A stretch of DNA of 64,000 bases from Catenuloplanes atrovinosus (GCF_031458235.1 NZ_JAVDYB010000001.1:8395001-8459000); one strand, 5' to 3'. Shown: positions 16,956-26,176, numbered from the stretch's first letter. Notes: a model not told the origin generated them from the letters alone. Program-made: numbers and translations.

Positions 16956-17951
16956 TCAGGGGGCCGAGGCCGGCGGCGGGGCGCTCACCGGGATGACCGG
17001 GCGGCGGCGCCGCGACCGGCGCCAGAGCAGCACCAGCGCCAGCACCGGCAGCCCCAGCCCGGCCAGCCACGGCAGCAGCAGGCCGACCAGCGTGAGCACG
17101 CCCGCGCCGAACGACAGGAACGAGTTCCAGCCGTTGCGCAGGCCGAACAGGAAGCCGCTGCGCTCCTCCGGCTCCTCCTCGGCCACCGGCGCGGTGTCCT
17201 GCACCAGCTCGACCGTGAGCGTGGAGAGCGCGGACAGGTCCTTCAGCCGGTCCCGCTTCGCCTCCAGCGAGGCCAGGTCCGCCTGCCGCCGGGCCAGCTC
17301 GTTCTCCAGCGAGACCAGGTCGTTCAGCGTCTTCGCCTGGGCCAGCAGCTTGCGGGCGCTCTCCACCTGCGCGCGCTGGCTGGCGATCCGCGAGTCCAGG
17401 TCGACGACCGCCTCGGTCACGTCCTGCGCGTCGACCTTCCGGTTCTCCTGCTCGCCGAGCGCCGCGATCTTGCCGAGCGTGTCGTAGAACGCGTCCCGCG
17501 GAATCCGCAGCGTGATGGTGGCCTTCTCGTACGGCGTGCCGGTGGGGTTCACGTCCGAGGTGCGCGCGTCCGCGCCGACGAACCCGCCGGCCGCCTCGAC
17601 CAGCCGGATCGTCTCCTCGGCCCGCGCGGTCACGTCCGTGACCCGGACCGTCACCGAGCCGGTGTAGATCACGTCTCGGTTGATCACCGGTGCGCCGCCG
17701 CCACCACCGGACGCGGGCGTTTGCTCACCGGAGCCCGAGCCGGTGCCGGTGCCCGCGCCGCCGTCGTCCGCGCTGCCGTCGTCCGTGGCGCCGTTGTTCT
17801 GCGGCTTCGCGGGCGCGGCGGCCGGCGCCTCGCCCGCGGTGCTGGCGGCCTCTTCGGAACCGCCCGCGCCGCAGCCGGTCAGCGCGAGCGTGAGCGCCAG
17901 ACCCGTCGCGCCGAACGCGGTGAGTGCGCGATGTCGTCGTACCGTGGCCAT
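16956..17951 (-). CDS. DUF4349 lipoprotein with C-terminal membrane helix
   Basis: A 331-residue lipoprotein. The signal sequence ends in the lipobox LTGC (about residues 24-27), followed by a Gly/Ser/Ala/Asp-rich spacer to about residue 90. The DUF4349 domain (about 92-260) begins DVIYTGSVTVRVTDV and contains a long coiled coil (QRAQVESARKLLAQAKTLND and onward). A helix at about 285-310 ends in the basic stretch RRSRRRRP. The protein is probably tethered at both ends on the outer face of the membrane. ATG 17951 has a GAGGGGATC upstream. The function of DUF4349 is unknown. Confidence 0.85.
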   Translation of the reverse strand: MATVRRHRALTAFGATGLALTLALTGCGAGGSEEAASTAGEAPAAAPAKPQNNGATDDGSADDGGAGTGTGSGSGEQTPASGGGGGAPVINRDVIYTGSVTVRVTDVTARAEETIRLVEAAGGFVGADARTSDVNPTGTPYEKATITLRIPRDAFYDTLGKIAALGEQENRKVDAQDVTEAVVDLDSRIASQRAQVESARKLLAQAKTLNDLVSLENELARRQADLASLEAKRDRLKDLSALSTLTVELVQDTAPVAEEEPEERSGFLFGLRNGWNSFLSFGAGVLTLVGLLLPWLAGLGLPVLALVLLWRRSRRRRPVIPVSAPPPASAP

Positions 17952-18100
17952 GGTGTGTCCGATCCCCTCGTCAGACGCGCGCCGTGGCGGCGCGTGCGTG
18001 ATCGATCAGACGCACCCGGCGGATGAACCGGTTCCGCGCGGGAACCTTCGGTAGCGTCACGGTTCGGCCGCGAGACGGCCACGGCCAGAAGGAGGCGTCG

Positions 18101-18736
18101 ATGCGGATCACGAAGTTCACCCATGCCTGCGTCCGGCTGGAGCGCGACGGCGCGGTGCTGGTCATCGACCCGGGCGCGTTCAGTGAACGGGACGCGCTGG
18201 ACGGTGCGGACGCGATCCTGATCACGCACGAGCACATCGACCACGCGGAGCCGGAGCGGATCGCGGCCGTGGTCAAGGAGCGCGGCGTGCCGGTCTTCGC
18301 GCACCCGGGCGTGGCGGCCGCGCTGCCGGAGCTGACCAGCGTGATCACCACGGTGCAGCCGGGCGAGTCGATCGAGGCGGCCGGCTTCGCGGTGAGCGCG
18401 CACGGCGGCGCGCACCAGATCATCCACCCGGACATCCCGCGGGTACCGAACCTGGCCTGGCTGGTCGAGGCGGACGGCACGAACGTCTACCACCCGGGCG
18501 ACTCGTTCGCGCGCCCGGACGGCGTCGACGTGGACACGCTGTTCCTGCCGATCTCCGGGCCGTGGATGCGGATGGCCGAGGCCGTCGACTTCGCCCGCGA
18601 GGTCAACCCGCGGCGCGCGTTCGCGCTGCACGACGCCCTGCTCAGCGATATCGGGCTGGGCGTGGTCGGGCGGAACCTGGAACGGCTGCTGGACGTGGAG
18701 TACGCCCGGCTCCAGCCCGGGACCACCGTGTCGTGA
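18101..18736 (+). CDS. MBL-fold metallo-hydrolase
   Basis: A 211-residue metallo-beta-lactamase-fold protein. ITKFTHACVRLE opens the first strand, THEHIDHAEP is the HxHxDH zinc motif (about 54-59), GGAHQIIHPD supplies a further His, and HPGDSF supplies the bridging Asp. It resembles UlaG/YtnP-like small hydrolases. AAGGAGG lies five bases before ATG 18101. Its stop overlaps the next start (GTGA). Substrate unknown; cytoplasmic. Confidence 0.85.
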   Translation: MRITKFTHACVRLERDGAVLVIDPGAFSERDALDGADAILITHEHIDHAEPERIAAVVKERGVPVFAHPGVAAALPELTSVITTVQPGESIEAAGFAVSAHGGAHQIIHPDIPRVPNLAWLVEADGTNVYHPGDSFARPDGVDVDTLFLPISGPWMRMAEAVDFAREVNPRRAFALHDALLSDIGLGVVGRNLERLLDVEYARLQPGTTVS

Positions 18737-19767
18737 CCGTCGGCGCGGACCTGGTCTGGCGGCTCTACGGCGAGCCGCCGGAGCGTTTCACGGCCGCCCG
18801 GGACCGGGCCGTGGCCGAGGCGCGGGCGCGCGGTGACGCGGCCGGGGCGAAGGAGATCGCGGCGCTGCGCAAGCCCACGATCGCGGCCTGGCTGGTCAAC
18901 CTGCTGGCGATCCGCCGCCCGGAGCTGCTGGCCGACCTGGCCGCGCTGGCCGGCGAGATGCGCGCCGCCCAGCGCGAGCTGCGCGGCGCGCAGCTGCGCG
19001 AGCTGTCCGCGCAGCGGCGGCGCGTGGTGTCGTCGCTGGTGGCCGAGGTGCGCACGCTGGCCGGCGCGGCCGGGGTGAGCACCGCGAAGCTGCCGCTGAA
19101 CGAGGTGGAGGACACGCTGAACGCGGCACTGTCCGATGAGGGGATCGCGGCGTCGGTCCGATCCGGACGGCTGCTGCGCCCGGTGTCCTACGCCGGGTTC
19201 GGCGAGGTGCCCCGCCCGAGACTGCGCCTGGTGACGGCCGAGCCCGGCGCCGCCTCCGAAGAGGACGGACCGGGCCGCGCGCGGCCCGGCGAGACCCGGA
19301 CGAGCCGCCCGCGGCGGGAGGAGCCGAAGGCCGGGGCGCGCAGGAGGGAGGCGGCCCGCGAGGCCGAGGCGGCCGCGCGGCGCGCGCTGGAACGGGCCGA
19401 ACGCGAGGCACTGCGCGAGCGCGAACAGGCCGACGTGGACCTCGCCGCCGCCGAGGACGCCGAGCGCGCCGCCGTCGCCGCGATCGCGGACCTGACCGAG
19501 CGGATCGCCGCGTTGCAGGCGGAGCGCGCCGAGGCCGAGCACGAGGCCGGCCGGCGCAGGCTCGCGCGCCGGACCGCGGAGCGCGCCGCGAGCGCGGCCC
19601 GGCGCCGGCACGGTGACGCGGCCGCCGCGCTGGAGGCCGCCGGGGGCACGCCGGGACCGTTCGTCGAGCCCGCGGCGCCGTTCGCCGACGGGGGCGGGCG
19701 GAAAGCTGCGGCACGCCGGGGCAGGGCTGACCGTGGCGGCGCCACCAAGGCAGAATCGGGCGCGTGA
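18733..19767 (+). CDS. Coiled-coil protein of unknown function
   Basis: A 344-residue protein with no family I recognise. Residues 1 to about 155 are a conserved-looking helical domain (VWRLYGEPPERFTAARD, LRKPTIAAWLVNLLA, LPLNEVEDTLNAAL). Residues about 190-310 are a highly charged Ala/Glu/Arg coiled coil. The tail is basic and disordered. GTG 18733 overlaps the upstream stop and the protein's own stop overlaps the next start, so it is translationally coupled on both sides. The K-P-T-I-A-A-W-L-V-N-L-L segment is a motif I associate with uncharacterised actinobacterial proteins. Confidence 0.75.
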   Translation: MTVGADLVWRLYGEPPERFTAARDRAVAEARARGDAAGAKEIAALRKPTIAAWLVNLLAIRRPELLADLAALAGEMRAAQRELRGAQLRELSAQRRRVVSSLVAEVRTLAGAAGVSTAKLPLNEVEDTLNAALSDEGIAASVRSGRLLRPVSYAGFGEVPRPRLRLVTAEPGAASEEDGPGRARPGETRTSRPRREEPKAGARRREAAREAEAAARRALERAEREALREREQADVDLAAAEDAERAAVAAIADLTERIAALQAERAEAEHEAGRRRLARRTAERAASAARRRHGDAAAALEAAGGTPGPFVEPAAPFADGGGRKAAARRGRADRGGATKAESGA

Positions 19768-20519
19768 CCCCCGACCAGGCGGCGGCTGCCGCGAAGGCGC
19801 ACGTGCTGCGTCTCGGCGGGGCGTTCGCGGAGGACCCGCTGACGCTGCAACGCGCGCGGCGGCTCGGCCTCTCCGGCTGGGCGTACTACGTGGCCGCGCG
19901 CGGCGGCGCGCTGGGCGACGTGCGGGCGGACACGGTGGCGGCCGCGCTCGGGTTCATAGCGCCGGACGCGGTCTCGGACGGGTGGGACGCCGCCGCGACC
20001 GTGCTGCCGCCGTCGAAGATAGCGGCCGAGCACCTGTCCGAGTGCGCGCGCTGGGGCGTCGAGCGGCTGTCCACGTTCCCGCGGCTGACCCGGCTGATCG
20101 AGCTGTGCCGGCGCGTGGTGCTGGCCGCGGACCCGGCCGGGCTGCCGCTGTTCGCGGCGTGGCGGGCGATGCCGGTGCCGGACCACCGCGCGGGCGGGCA
20201 GGCCGCGGTGCTGCTGCACCTGATGCGTGAGCACCGCAACGGCGCGCACCTGCTGGCCGCGCGGGTCAGCGGACTGAGCCCGCTGGAGGCGGTGATCTCC
20301 GGCCCGGAGGGCGAGGCCGGCGCCGTGGCGTACGGCTGGCAGCCGCCCTACCCGAAGGTGCCGCCGCTGGTCCGGCGCCGGCTGTGGGCGGACTCGGTCA
20401 CCGACCGGATCGCCGGCCAGGCGTTCGAGGTGCTCACCCTGACCGAGCGCGCGGAACTGCTCGGCCTGCTGGAGTCCGCCTGCGCGCTGATCTGGCCGGA
20501 GGACCGGCCCGGTGGCTAA
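19764..20519 (+). CDS. SCO6745-family helical protein
   Basis: A 251-residue all-helical protein. LGLSGWAYYVAARGGALGDV, TVAAALGFIAPDAVSDGWDAA, and a later HRNGAHLLAARVSGLSPLEAV block are hallmarks of the SCO6745 family, common in actinomycetes. No catalytic residues are known to me. It is third in a tightly coupled operon (MBL hydrolase, coiled coil, this gene) with GTGA overlaps. Its TAA stop overlaps the stop of the convergent cyclotransferase gene by three bases, so there is no terminator between them. Confidence 0.78.
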   Translation: MTPDQAAAAAKAHVLRLGGAFAEDPLTLQRARRLGLSGWAYYVAARGGALGDVRADTVAAALGFIAPDAVSDGWDAAATVLPPSKIAAEHLSECARWGVERLSTFPRLTRLIELCRRVVLAADPAGLPLFAAWRAMPVPDHRAGGQAAVLLHLMREHRNGAHLLAARVSGLSPLEAVISGPEGEAGAVAYGWQPPYPKVPPLVRRRLWADSVTDRIAGQAFEVLTLTERAELLGLLESACALIWPEDRPGG

Positions 20520-20974
20520 TCCGGCTTCGCCGTGCGGGTGGGCCGGGCGCGCAGCTCGGCCACGTAGTCGTCGGGGGCGCCGGCCGCCTGTGCCGCGTTG
20601 GCGATCTCGGTGAGGTACCAGGAGGTGGGCAGGCCGCCCTCGTACCCGTTGAGCACGTAGACCCACGCGGTGACCTCACCCTCCAGGGTGGCGACCCGCA
20701 CGGTCAGCTTCCGGTAGGTGCCGGAGTTCACCCCCTCGACCTCGTCGAGCTGCGCGGCGTCGAACTCGTCGACGTCGTACAGGGCCACGAACACGCGGTC
20801 GCCCGGCGACTCCACCACCGTGGTGACGGCGCCCTCCCAGCCGAGGACGTCCTCCCCGGCGAAGGTCAGCCGCCAACCCTCCAGCCACCCGACCCCGATC
20901 ATGGGCGAGTGCGGAGCGTAAGCATGCATGCGGGCTGGGTCGAGGTTTGAGCCATACGCGGCGTAATGACGCAC
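20516..20974 (-). CDS. Gamma-glutamylcyclotransferase family protein
   Basis: A 152-residue GGCT-like protein. The substrate-loop signature YAAYGSNL is at residues 4-11, GWRLTFAG and VFVALYDVD follow, and the catalytic Glu is probably in LDEVEGV. The fold forms 5-oxoproline from gamma-glutamyl amines or peptides; the precise substrate is unknown. GTG 20974 is seven bases after a -10 (TATCGT, minus strand, 20982-20987), so the mRNA is probably leaderless and divergent from lpdA. The same pairing is found at Rv3304/lpdA of M. tuberculosis as far as I recall. Confidence 0.82.
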   Translation of the reverse strand: MRHYAAYGSNLDPARMHAYAPHSPMIGVGWLEGWRLTFAGEDVLGWEGAVTTVVESPGDRVFVALYDVDEFDAAQLDEVEGVNSGTYRKLTVRVATLEGEVTAWVYVLNGYEGGLPTSWYLTEIANAAQAAGAPDDYVAELRARPTRTAKPD

Positions 20975-20981
20975 GGCGATG

Positions 20982-20987
20982 ACGATA
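20982..20987 (-). promoter_or_regulatory. -10 element (TATCGT), leaderless cyclotransferase mRNA
   Basis: Minus-strand TATCGT, seven bases upstream of GTG 20974. Confidence 0.5.
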
Positions 20988-21074
20988 GCCCGGCCGACGG
21001 TTGGGGGAGAATATGACCGAGCGTGTCGTATCTGGTTTACGGGGAAAAACCAGATCGTGGTTGGGAGGAATGGC

Positions 21075-22493
21075 ATGGGCGAGGGGCCTGCTTCGGGCGG
21101 AATCGTCATCATCGGTGGCGGTCCGGCCGGATACGAGGCGGCGCTGGTCGCCGCGCAGCTGGGGGCCGAGGTGACGGTGGTCGAGCAGGACGGCGCGGGC
21201 GGTGCCTGCGTGCTGTTCGACTGCGTACCCTCGAAGACCTTCATCGCCAGCTCCGGGGTGGTGACGGCGTTCCGGGACACGGAGGAGTTCGGCATCGACT
21301 CCGACGGCCTGGAGGCGGTCACCGTGGACGCGCCCGCGGTGCACGCGCGGGTGAAGCGGCTGGCGCTGGCGCAGTCGTCGGACATCCACGAAAAGCTGAT
21401 CAAGGCGGGTGTGACCATGGTGTCCGGCCGGGCGCGCCTCGGCGACGACACGCTCGGTCACACTCACCGGGTGCTGGTCACGCCGGACAATGGTGACTCC
21501 GAGTATTCGATTGATGCCTCAACGGTTCTGATCGCCACCGGCGCGACGCCGCGCCAGCTCCCGTCCGCCATGCCGGACGGCGAGCGCATCCTGACCTGGC
21601 GGGAGATCTACGACCTGCCGGAACTGCCGGAGCACCTGATCGTGGTCGGGTCCGGGGTCACCGGTGCGGAGTTCGCCAGCGCCTACCTGGCGATGGGAAT
21701 TGACGTGACGTTGGTCTCCAGCCGCGACCGGGTGATGCCGCACGAGGACGCGGACGCGGCCATGGCGATCGAGCGCGTGTTCCGCTCCCGCGGCATGAAC
21801 ATCCTCAACAACTCGCGCGCCGAGTCGGTGGTCCGCGGCGGCGACGGCGTCAAGGTCACGCTCGCCGACGGCCGCGAGGTCTTCGGCTCGCACGCCCTGA
21901 TGGCGGTCGGCTCCATCCCCAACACGCAGAACCTGGGCCTGGAGGAGTACGGCGTCGCGGTGGCCAAGGGCGGCTACATCACGGTGGACCGCACCTCGCG
22001 CACGAACGTGCCGGGCATCTACGCGGCCGGCGACTGCACCGGCGTGCTGCCGCTGGCCAGCGTCGCCGCCATGCAGGGCCGGATCGCGATGTGGCACGCG
22101 CTCGGCGACGCGGTCCGCCCGCTGCGGCTGCGCACGGTCGCGGCGAACGTGTTCACCGATCCGGAACTGGCCACGGTCGGTGTCTCCCAGGACGAGGTGG
22201 ACGCCGGCAAGGTCACCGCGCGCCAGGTGATGCTGCCGCTGAACGGCAACGCCCGCGCCAAGATGGACGATCTGCACGACGGCTTCGTGAAGATGTTCTG
22301 CCGGCCGAGCGGGCACGTGATCGGCGGCGTGGTGGTGGCGCCCAAGGCCAGCGAGCTGATCCAGCAGATCGCGCTGGCGGTGGAGAACAACCTCACGGTG
22401 GATCAGCTCGCCCAGACCATCACGATCTACCCGTCGCTGTCCGGTTCGGTGGCCGAGGCCGCGCGCCAGCTCATGCTGCACGACCTGGAGTAG
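21075..22493 (+). CDS. lpdA: NAD(P)H-quinone dehydrogenase LpdA
   Basis: A 472-residue flavoprotein disulfide-reductase-fold enzyme. FAD motif IIGGGPAGYEAA (12-23), NAD motif VVGSGVTGAEFASAY, second FAD motif YAAGDCTG. Both cysteines of the usual redox pair are present (Cys45 and Cys50 in GGACVLFDCVPSK). The C-terminal catalytic histidine of true lipoamide dehydrogenases (HPTLSE) is replaced by YPSLSG, so it is not an E3 subunit. M. tuberculosis LpdA (Rv3303c) reduces quinones with NAD(P)H. ATG 21075 is preferred over the out-of-frame ATG 21070; GGGAGGA lies at 21063-21069. Confidence 0.86.
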   Translation: MGEGPASGGIVIIGGGPAGYEAALVAAQLGAEVTVVEQDGAGGACVLFDCVPSKTFIASSGVVTAFRDTEEFGIDSDGLEAVTVDAPAVHARVKRLALAQSSDIHEKLIKAGVTMVSGRARLGDDTLGHTHRVLVTPDNGDSEYSIDASTVLIATGATPRQLPSAMPDGERILTWREIYDLPELPEHLIVVGSGVTGAEFASAYLAMGIDVTLVSSRDRVMPHEDADAAMAIERVFRSRGMNILNNSRAESVVRGGDGVKVTLADGREVFGSHALMAVGSIPNTQNLGLEEYGVAVAKGGYITVDRTSRTNVPGIYAAGDCTGVLPLASVAAMQGRIAMWHALGDAVRPLRLRTVAANVFTDPELATVGVSQDEVDAGKVTARQVMLPLNGNARAKMDDLHDGFVKMFCRPSGHVIGGVVVAPKASELIQQIALAVENNLTVDQLAQTITIYPSLSGSVAEAARQLMLHDLE

Positions 22494-22758
22494 GCGCGGC
22501 GGCCCGACTCACCGGGGCGAAACGTCCACATTTGGCGCTCGGTTCGCCGCGCGGCGCGTACCGTAGAGGGGCCCACGACATCGGGTCCCCCGTTCTCGAT
22601 GTCGGGCGTCGGCACCACCCGCCGGTCGCTCGCGATGCAGGCCGGCGGCGCGCGGTGCCGGGGCCGCCGGCAGGTCCCGTGCCGGCGGCCCGCGCACACG
22701 CCGCGACCATGCAAGATCCGTAATGCGCCCGCAACGAGATCGGCGTAATTTCCAGCGC

Positions 22759-24357
22759 ATGGCGGACCTGTTCGAGGACTATCGCCTCGGCCCCGGATGG
22801 GACGAGATGTTCGGCGAGCCCGGCATGCCGCGGGAGATCTACGAGGCGCTGCACGGCACGCTGCAGCCGCTCTCCAGCGCCGAGCTCGGCGTGCGCGCGG
22901 ACGTGCTGGCCCGCGTGTTCCTCGACCAGGGCATCACGTTCGCGCTCAAGGGCGTGGAGCGGCCGTTCCCGCTGGACATCGTGCCCCGGATCATCGCGAA
23001 CGCGGAGTGGGAGGCGGTCTCCGCCGGCGTCGCGCAGCGCATCCGCGCGCTGGAGGCGTTCCTCGCCGACGTCTACGGCCCCGGCCAGGTGCTCAAGGAC
23101 GGCGTGGTGCCCCGCCGGGTGGTGATGACCTCGGGCGGCTTCCACCGCGCGGCGTTCGGGATCACGCCGCACAACGGGGTGCGCGTGCACGTCGCCGGCG
23201 TCGACCTGATCCGCGACGAGCGGGGCGTGTTCCGGGTGCTGGAGGACAACGTCCGCATCCCGTCCGGGGTCAGCTATGTGATGGAGAACCGGCGTGCGAT
23301 GGCGCACGTGCTGCCGGAGGTGTTCGCGGCCACCCGGGTCTGCCCGGTCGACTCGTACCCCGCGATGCTGCTCACCGCGCTGCGCGCCGCCGCACCGGTC
23401 GGCATCAACGACCCGACCGTGGTGGTGCTGACGCCGGGCGTGCACAACTCCGCCTACTTCGAGCACACGCTGCTGGCCCGCGAGATGGGCGTGGAGCTGG
23501 TCGAGGGCCGCGACCTGATCTGCGTGGGCAATGAGGTCGCGATGCGCACCACGGCCGGCGAGCAGCGGGTCGACGTGATCTACCGCCGGGTCGACGACGA
23601 GTTCCTCGACCCGGTGCAGTTCCGGGCCGACTCCGTGCTCGGCGTGGCCGGCCTGATCAACGCGGCCCGCGCCGGGCGGGTCACCATCGCGAACGCGGTG
23701 GGCAACGGCATCGCGGACGACAAGCTGCTCTACACGTACGTGCCGGAGCTGATCCGCTACTACCTCAACGAGGAACCGCTGCTGCCCAACGTGGACACGT
23801 ACCGGCTGGAGGAGCCGGACGCGCTGGCCCACGTGATCGACCGGCTGGACGAGCTGGTGCTCAAGCCGGTCGACGGCGCCGGTGGCGCGGGCATCGTGAT
23901 CGGCTCGCAGGCCTCGGACGAGGAACTGGCCGCGGCCCGCGAACGGGTGCTCGCCGACCCGCGCGGCTGGATCGCGCAGCGCGAGGTGAAGCTCTCGATG
24001 GTGCCCACGCTGGTCGGCAACCGGCTGCGCGCCCGGCACGTGGACCTGCGCCCGTTCGCGGTCAACGACGGCGAGCGGATCCGGGTGCTGCCCGGCGGCC
24101 TGACCCGGGTGGCGCTGCCGGAGGGCGCCCTGGTGGTGAACTCCAGCCAGGGCGGCGGCTCCAAGGACACCTGGATTCTGGCGGCGGAACCGTCCCTGCC
24201 GGACGGCCCGCCGGTGCTGGAGCACGTCGAGCCGGACCCGGCGCTGGAACAGCTGGTCGAGGGCCACGCCGCGCCGGACCCTGGCCCCGGCACCGCGGCC
24301 ACCGGCGGTCAGGAGCAGCAGGAGCAGCAACAGCAGGGGAGGTACGCCGCATGCTGA
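22759..24357 (+). CDS. Circularly permuted ATP-grasp type 2 protein
   Basis: A 532-residue DUF404/DUF407-type amidoligase. ALKGVERPFPLDIVPRII and FLADVYGPGQVLKDG mark the N-terminal part, the ATP-grasp core includes VLEDNVRIPSGVSYV, GIADDKLLYTYVPELIRYYL and LKPVDGAGGAGIV, and WIAQREV ends the fold. The tail from about residue 485 is Gln/Glu/Pro-rich and disordered. Predicted reaction: ATP-dependent peptide-bond formation. It is coupled to an alpha-E protein and a transglutaminase-like protease, a trio proposed by Iyer and Aravind to make and process an unknown peptide. ATG 22759 gives the family-like MADLFEDY start; ATG 22723 is also in frame. Confidence 0.87.
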   Translation: MADLFEDYRLGPGWDEMFGEPGMPREIYEALHGTLQPLSSAELGVRADVLARVFLDQGITFALKGVERPFPLDIVPRIIANAEWEAVSAGVAQRIRALEAFLADVYGPGQVLKDGVVPRRVVMTSGGFHRAAFGITPHNGVRVHVAGVDLIRDERGVFRVLEDNVRIPSGVSYVMENRRAMAHVLPEVFAATRVCPVDSYPAMLLTALRAAAPVGINDPTVVVLTPGVHNSAYFEHTLLAREMGVELVEGRDLICVGNEVAMRTTAGEQRVDVIYRRVDDEFLDPVQFRADSVLGVAGLINAARAGRVTIANAVGNGIADDKLLYTYVPELIRYYLNEEPLLPNVDTYRLEEPDALAHVIDRLDELVLKPVDGAGGAGIVIGSQASDEELAAARERVLADPRGWIAQREVKLSMVPTLVGNRLRARHVDLRPFAVNDGERIRVLPGGLTRVALPEGALVVNSSQGGGSKDTWILAAEPSLPDGPPVLEHVEPDPALEQLVEGHAAPDPGPGTAATGGQEQQEQQQQGRYAAC

Positions 24358-25289
24358 GCCGGATCGCCGAGTCGCTCTACTGGATCGGCCGGTACGTGGA
24401 GCGCGCCGAGGACACCGCGCGCATCCTCGACGTGCACCTGCACCGCATGCTCGCCGACCCGTGGATCGACGAGCAGACCGCCTGCCGCTCGCTGCTGTCC
24501 GTGATGGGCGTGGCGACGGTCGAGCCGCCCTACACGTCCGCGCGCATGGTCGGCCTGCTCGGCCTGGACGAGCGGAACCCGAGCGCGGTCACCGGCGCGC
24601 TCGCCGCCGCCCGGGAGAACGCGCGCGGCGCCCGCGAGACGATCTCCGCGGAGATGTGGGAGTGCCTGAACGCGACCTGGCACGGCCTGCCGGACGCCCG
24701 CCGCCGCGTCGACCAGCAGGGCGTGCACGCGTTCTTCCGCTGGGTGCGCGAGCGCTGCTCGGTGATGACCGGGCTGACCGACGCCACCATGAGCCGCGAC
24801 GAGGGCTGGCTGTTCCTGGTGCTGGGCCGCAGCGTGGAGCGGGTGGACATGACCGCGCGGCTGCTCTCCACGCACGTCGGCGCGGGCGGCAGCATCCCGT
24901 CGTGGCTGACGCTGCTGCGTTCCTGCGGCGCCTGGGAGACGTTCCTGCGCACGTACCGCGGCGCGCTGGACGACCGGCACGCGGCCGAGTTCCTGCTGCT
25001 GGACCGGCTCTTCCCGCGCTCGGTCTTCGCGGCGCTGGCCACCGCCGAGTCGTGCCTGCGCGACCTGGAGCCGGAGCCGGGCCGCGCGGGCGTGGCCACG
25101 GAGGCGCAGCGCATCGTCGGGCGGGCCCGCACCAACCTGGAGTTCCGCGGCGCGGACGAGCTGCTCGGCGACCTCGGCACCGTCCTGGCCGGACTCCAGC
25201 GCACCTGCTCGCAGGTCAACGACGCGGTCTCCCGCCGGTACTTCCGGCAGACCGGCGCGGTCCGGTGGGTCAGCGAGGTGGCGGTCTGA
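24351..25289 (+). CDS. Alpha-E domain protein
   Basis: A 312-residue all-helical protein opening LSRIAESLYWIGRYVERAEDTARILDV (first 20 residues after Met are diagnostic), with ETISAEMWECLNATWHGL and VERVDMTARLLSTH. The alpha-E domain has no known catalytic activity and nearly always accompanies a circularly permuted ATP-grasp. ATG 24351 lies seven bases inside the ATP-grasp gene. Its stop shares one base with the next start (TGATG). Confidence 0.87.
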   Translation: MLSRIAESLYWIGRYVERAEDTARILDVHLHRMLADPWIDEQTACRSLLSVMGVATVEPPYTSARMVGLLGLDERNPSAVTGALAAARENARGARETISAEMWECLNATWHGLPDARRRVDQQGVHAFFRWVRERCSVMTGLTDATMSRDEGWLFLVLGRSVERVDMTARLLSTHVGAGGSIPSWLTLLRSCGAWETFLRTYRGALDDRHAAEFLLLDRLFPRSVFAALATAESCLRDLEPEPGRAGVATEAQRIVGRARTNLEFRGADELLGDLGTVLAGLQRTCSQVNDAVSRRYFRQTGAVRWVSEVAV

Positions 25290-26149
25290 TGGTCGACTCG
25301 TGGCGCCTGAAGATCAGGCACCGGACCGGGTTCACGTACGCCGGGAAGGTCCGCTCGTCGTACAACGAGGCCCGGATGTCGCCGCGGAACGAGGCCCGCC
25401 AGGCCGTGCTGGACGCGCGCGTGGAGGTGTGGCCGCCGGCCCGCACGCACCGCTACGAGGACTACTGGGGCACCGTGGTCACCGCCTTCGACGTGCACTC
25501 CCCGCACGACCGGCTGGAGGTCACCGCGACCGCCACGGTGGAGACGCTGCCGGCCGGCGACCGGCTTGCCGCGCACGAGGGCGTCTCCTGGGACGACCTG
25601 GCCGTGCCGGACACCGTGGACCGCTGGTACGAGTTACTGCTGGCCACGCCGCGCACCCGGCTCGACGAGGAGCTGACCGCGCTGGCGACGGAGATCGCCG
25701 GTGTGCACGCCACGCCGCACGCGGCCGCGCTGGCGCTGTGCGAGCGGATCCGGCAGGACGTCACGTACCAGACCGGCGCGACGGGCGTGCAGACCGACGC
25801 GGTCCACGCCTGGCGCCAGCGCAAGGGCGTCTGCCAGGACATCAGCCACCTGGTCGTGGGCCTGCTCCGCGCGATGGGCACGCCCGCGCGCTACGTCTCC
25901 GGCTACCTGCACCCGGCGCCGAACGCGGGCATCGGCGAGAGCGTGACCGGTCAGAGCCACGCCTGGGTCGAGTGGTGGGTCGGGCGCTGGACCGCGTTCG
26001 ACCCGACCAACGGCGTGCCGGTGGGGGAGCGGCACGTGGTGGTCGGGCGCGGCCGGGAGTACGGCGACGTGACGCCGCTGAAGGGCGTCTTCTCCGGCCC
26101 GGCCAACACCGGCCAGGAGGTCGAGGTCACGTTAACCCGGCTGCGCTGA
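25289..26149 (+). CDS. Transglutaminase-like cysteine protease family protein
   Basis: A 286-residue protein. The N-terminal domain (about 1-110) is the beta-rich region paired with bacterial transglutaminases (RLKIRHRTGFTYAG). The core has catalytic Cys in RKGVCQDISHL, His in GQSHAWVEWW and Asp in FDPTNGVPVG. No signal peptide, so cytoplasmic action is likely. In this trio it may hydrolyse or cross-link the product of the ATP-grasp enzyme; that is inferred from conserved gene order, not from known biochemistry. Confidence 0.87.
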   Translation: MVDSWRLKIRHRTGFTYAGKVRSSYNEARMSPRNEARQAVLDARVEVWPPARTHRYEDYWGTVVTAFDVHSPHDRLEVTATATVETLPAGDRLAAHEGVSWDDLAVPDTVDRWYELLLATPRTRLDEELTALATEIAGVHATPHAAALALCERIRQDVTYQTGATGVQTDAVHAWRQRKGVCQDISHLVVGLLRAMGTPARYVSGYLHPAPNAGIGESVTGQSHAWVEWWVGRWTAFDPTNGVPVGERHVVVGRGREYGDVTPLKGVFSGPANTGQEVEVTLTRLR

Positions 26150-26163
26150 GGACCTTCCACGAG

Positions 26164-26169
26164 TACGGT
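26164..26169 (+). promoter_or_regulatory. -10 element (TACGGT) for the Thr leader transcript
   Basis: TACGGT ends seven bases before the leader-peptide ATG at 26177, implying a leaderless leader ORF. No convincing -35 at 17-18 bases. Confidence 0.5.
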
Positions 26170-26176
26170 GGGCGCC

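Noticed and set aside
21075-22493. Dihydrolipoamide dehydrogenase (E3)
   Set aside because: The C-terminal catalytic His is replaced by Tyr and no 2-oxoacid dehydrogenase genes adjoin.
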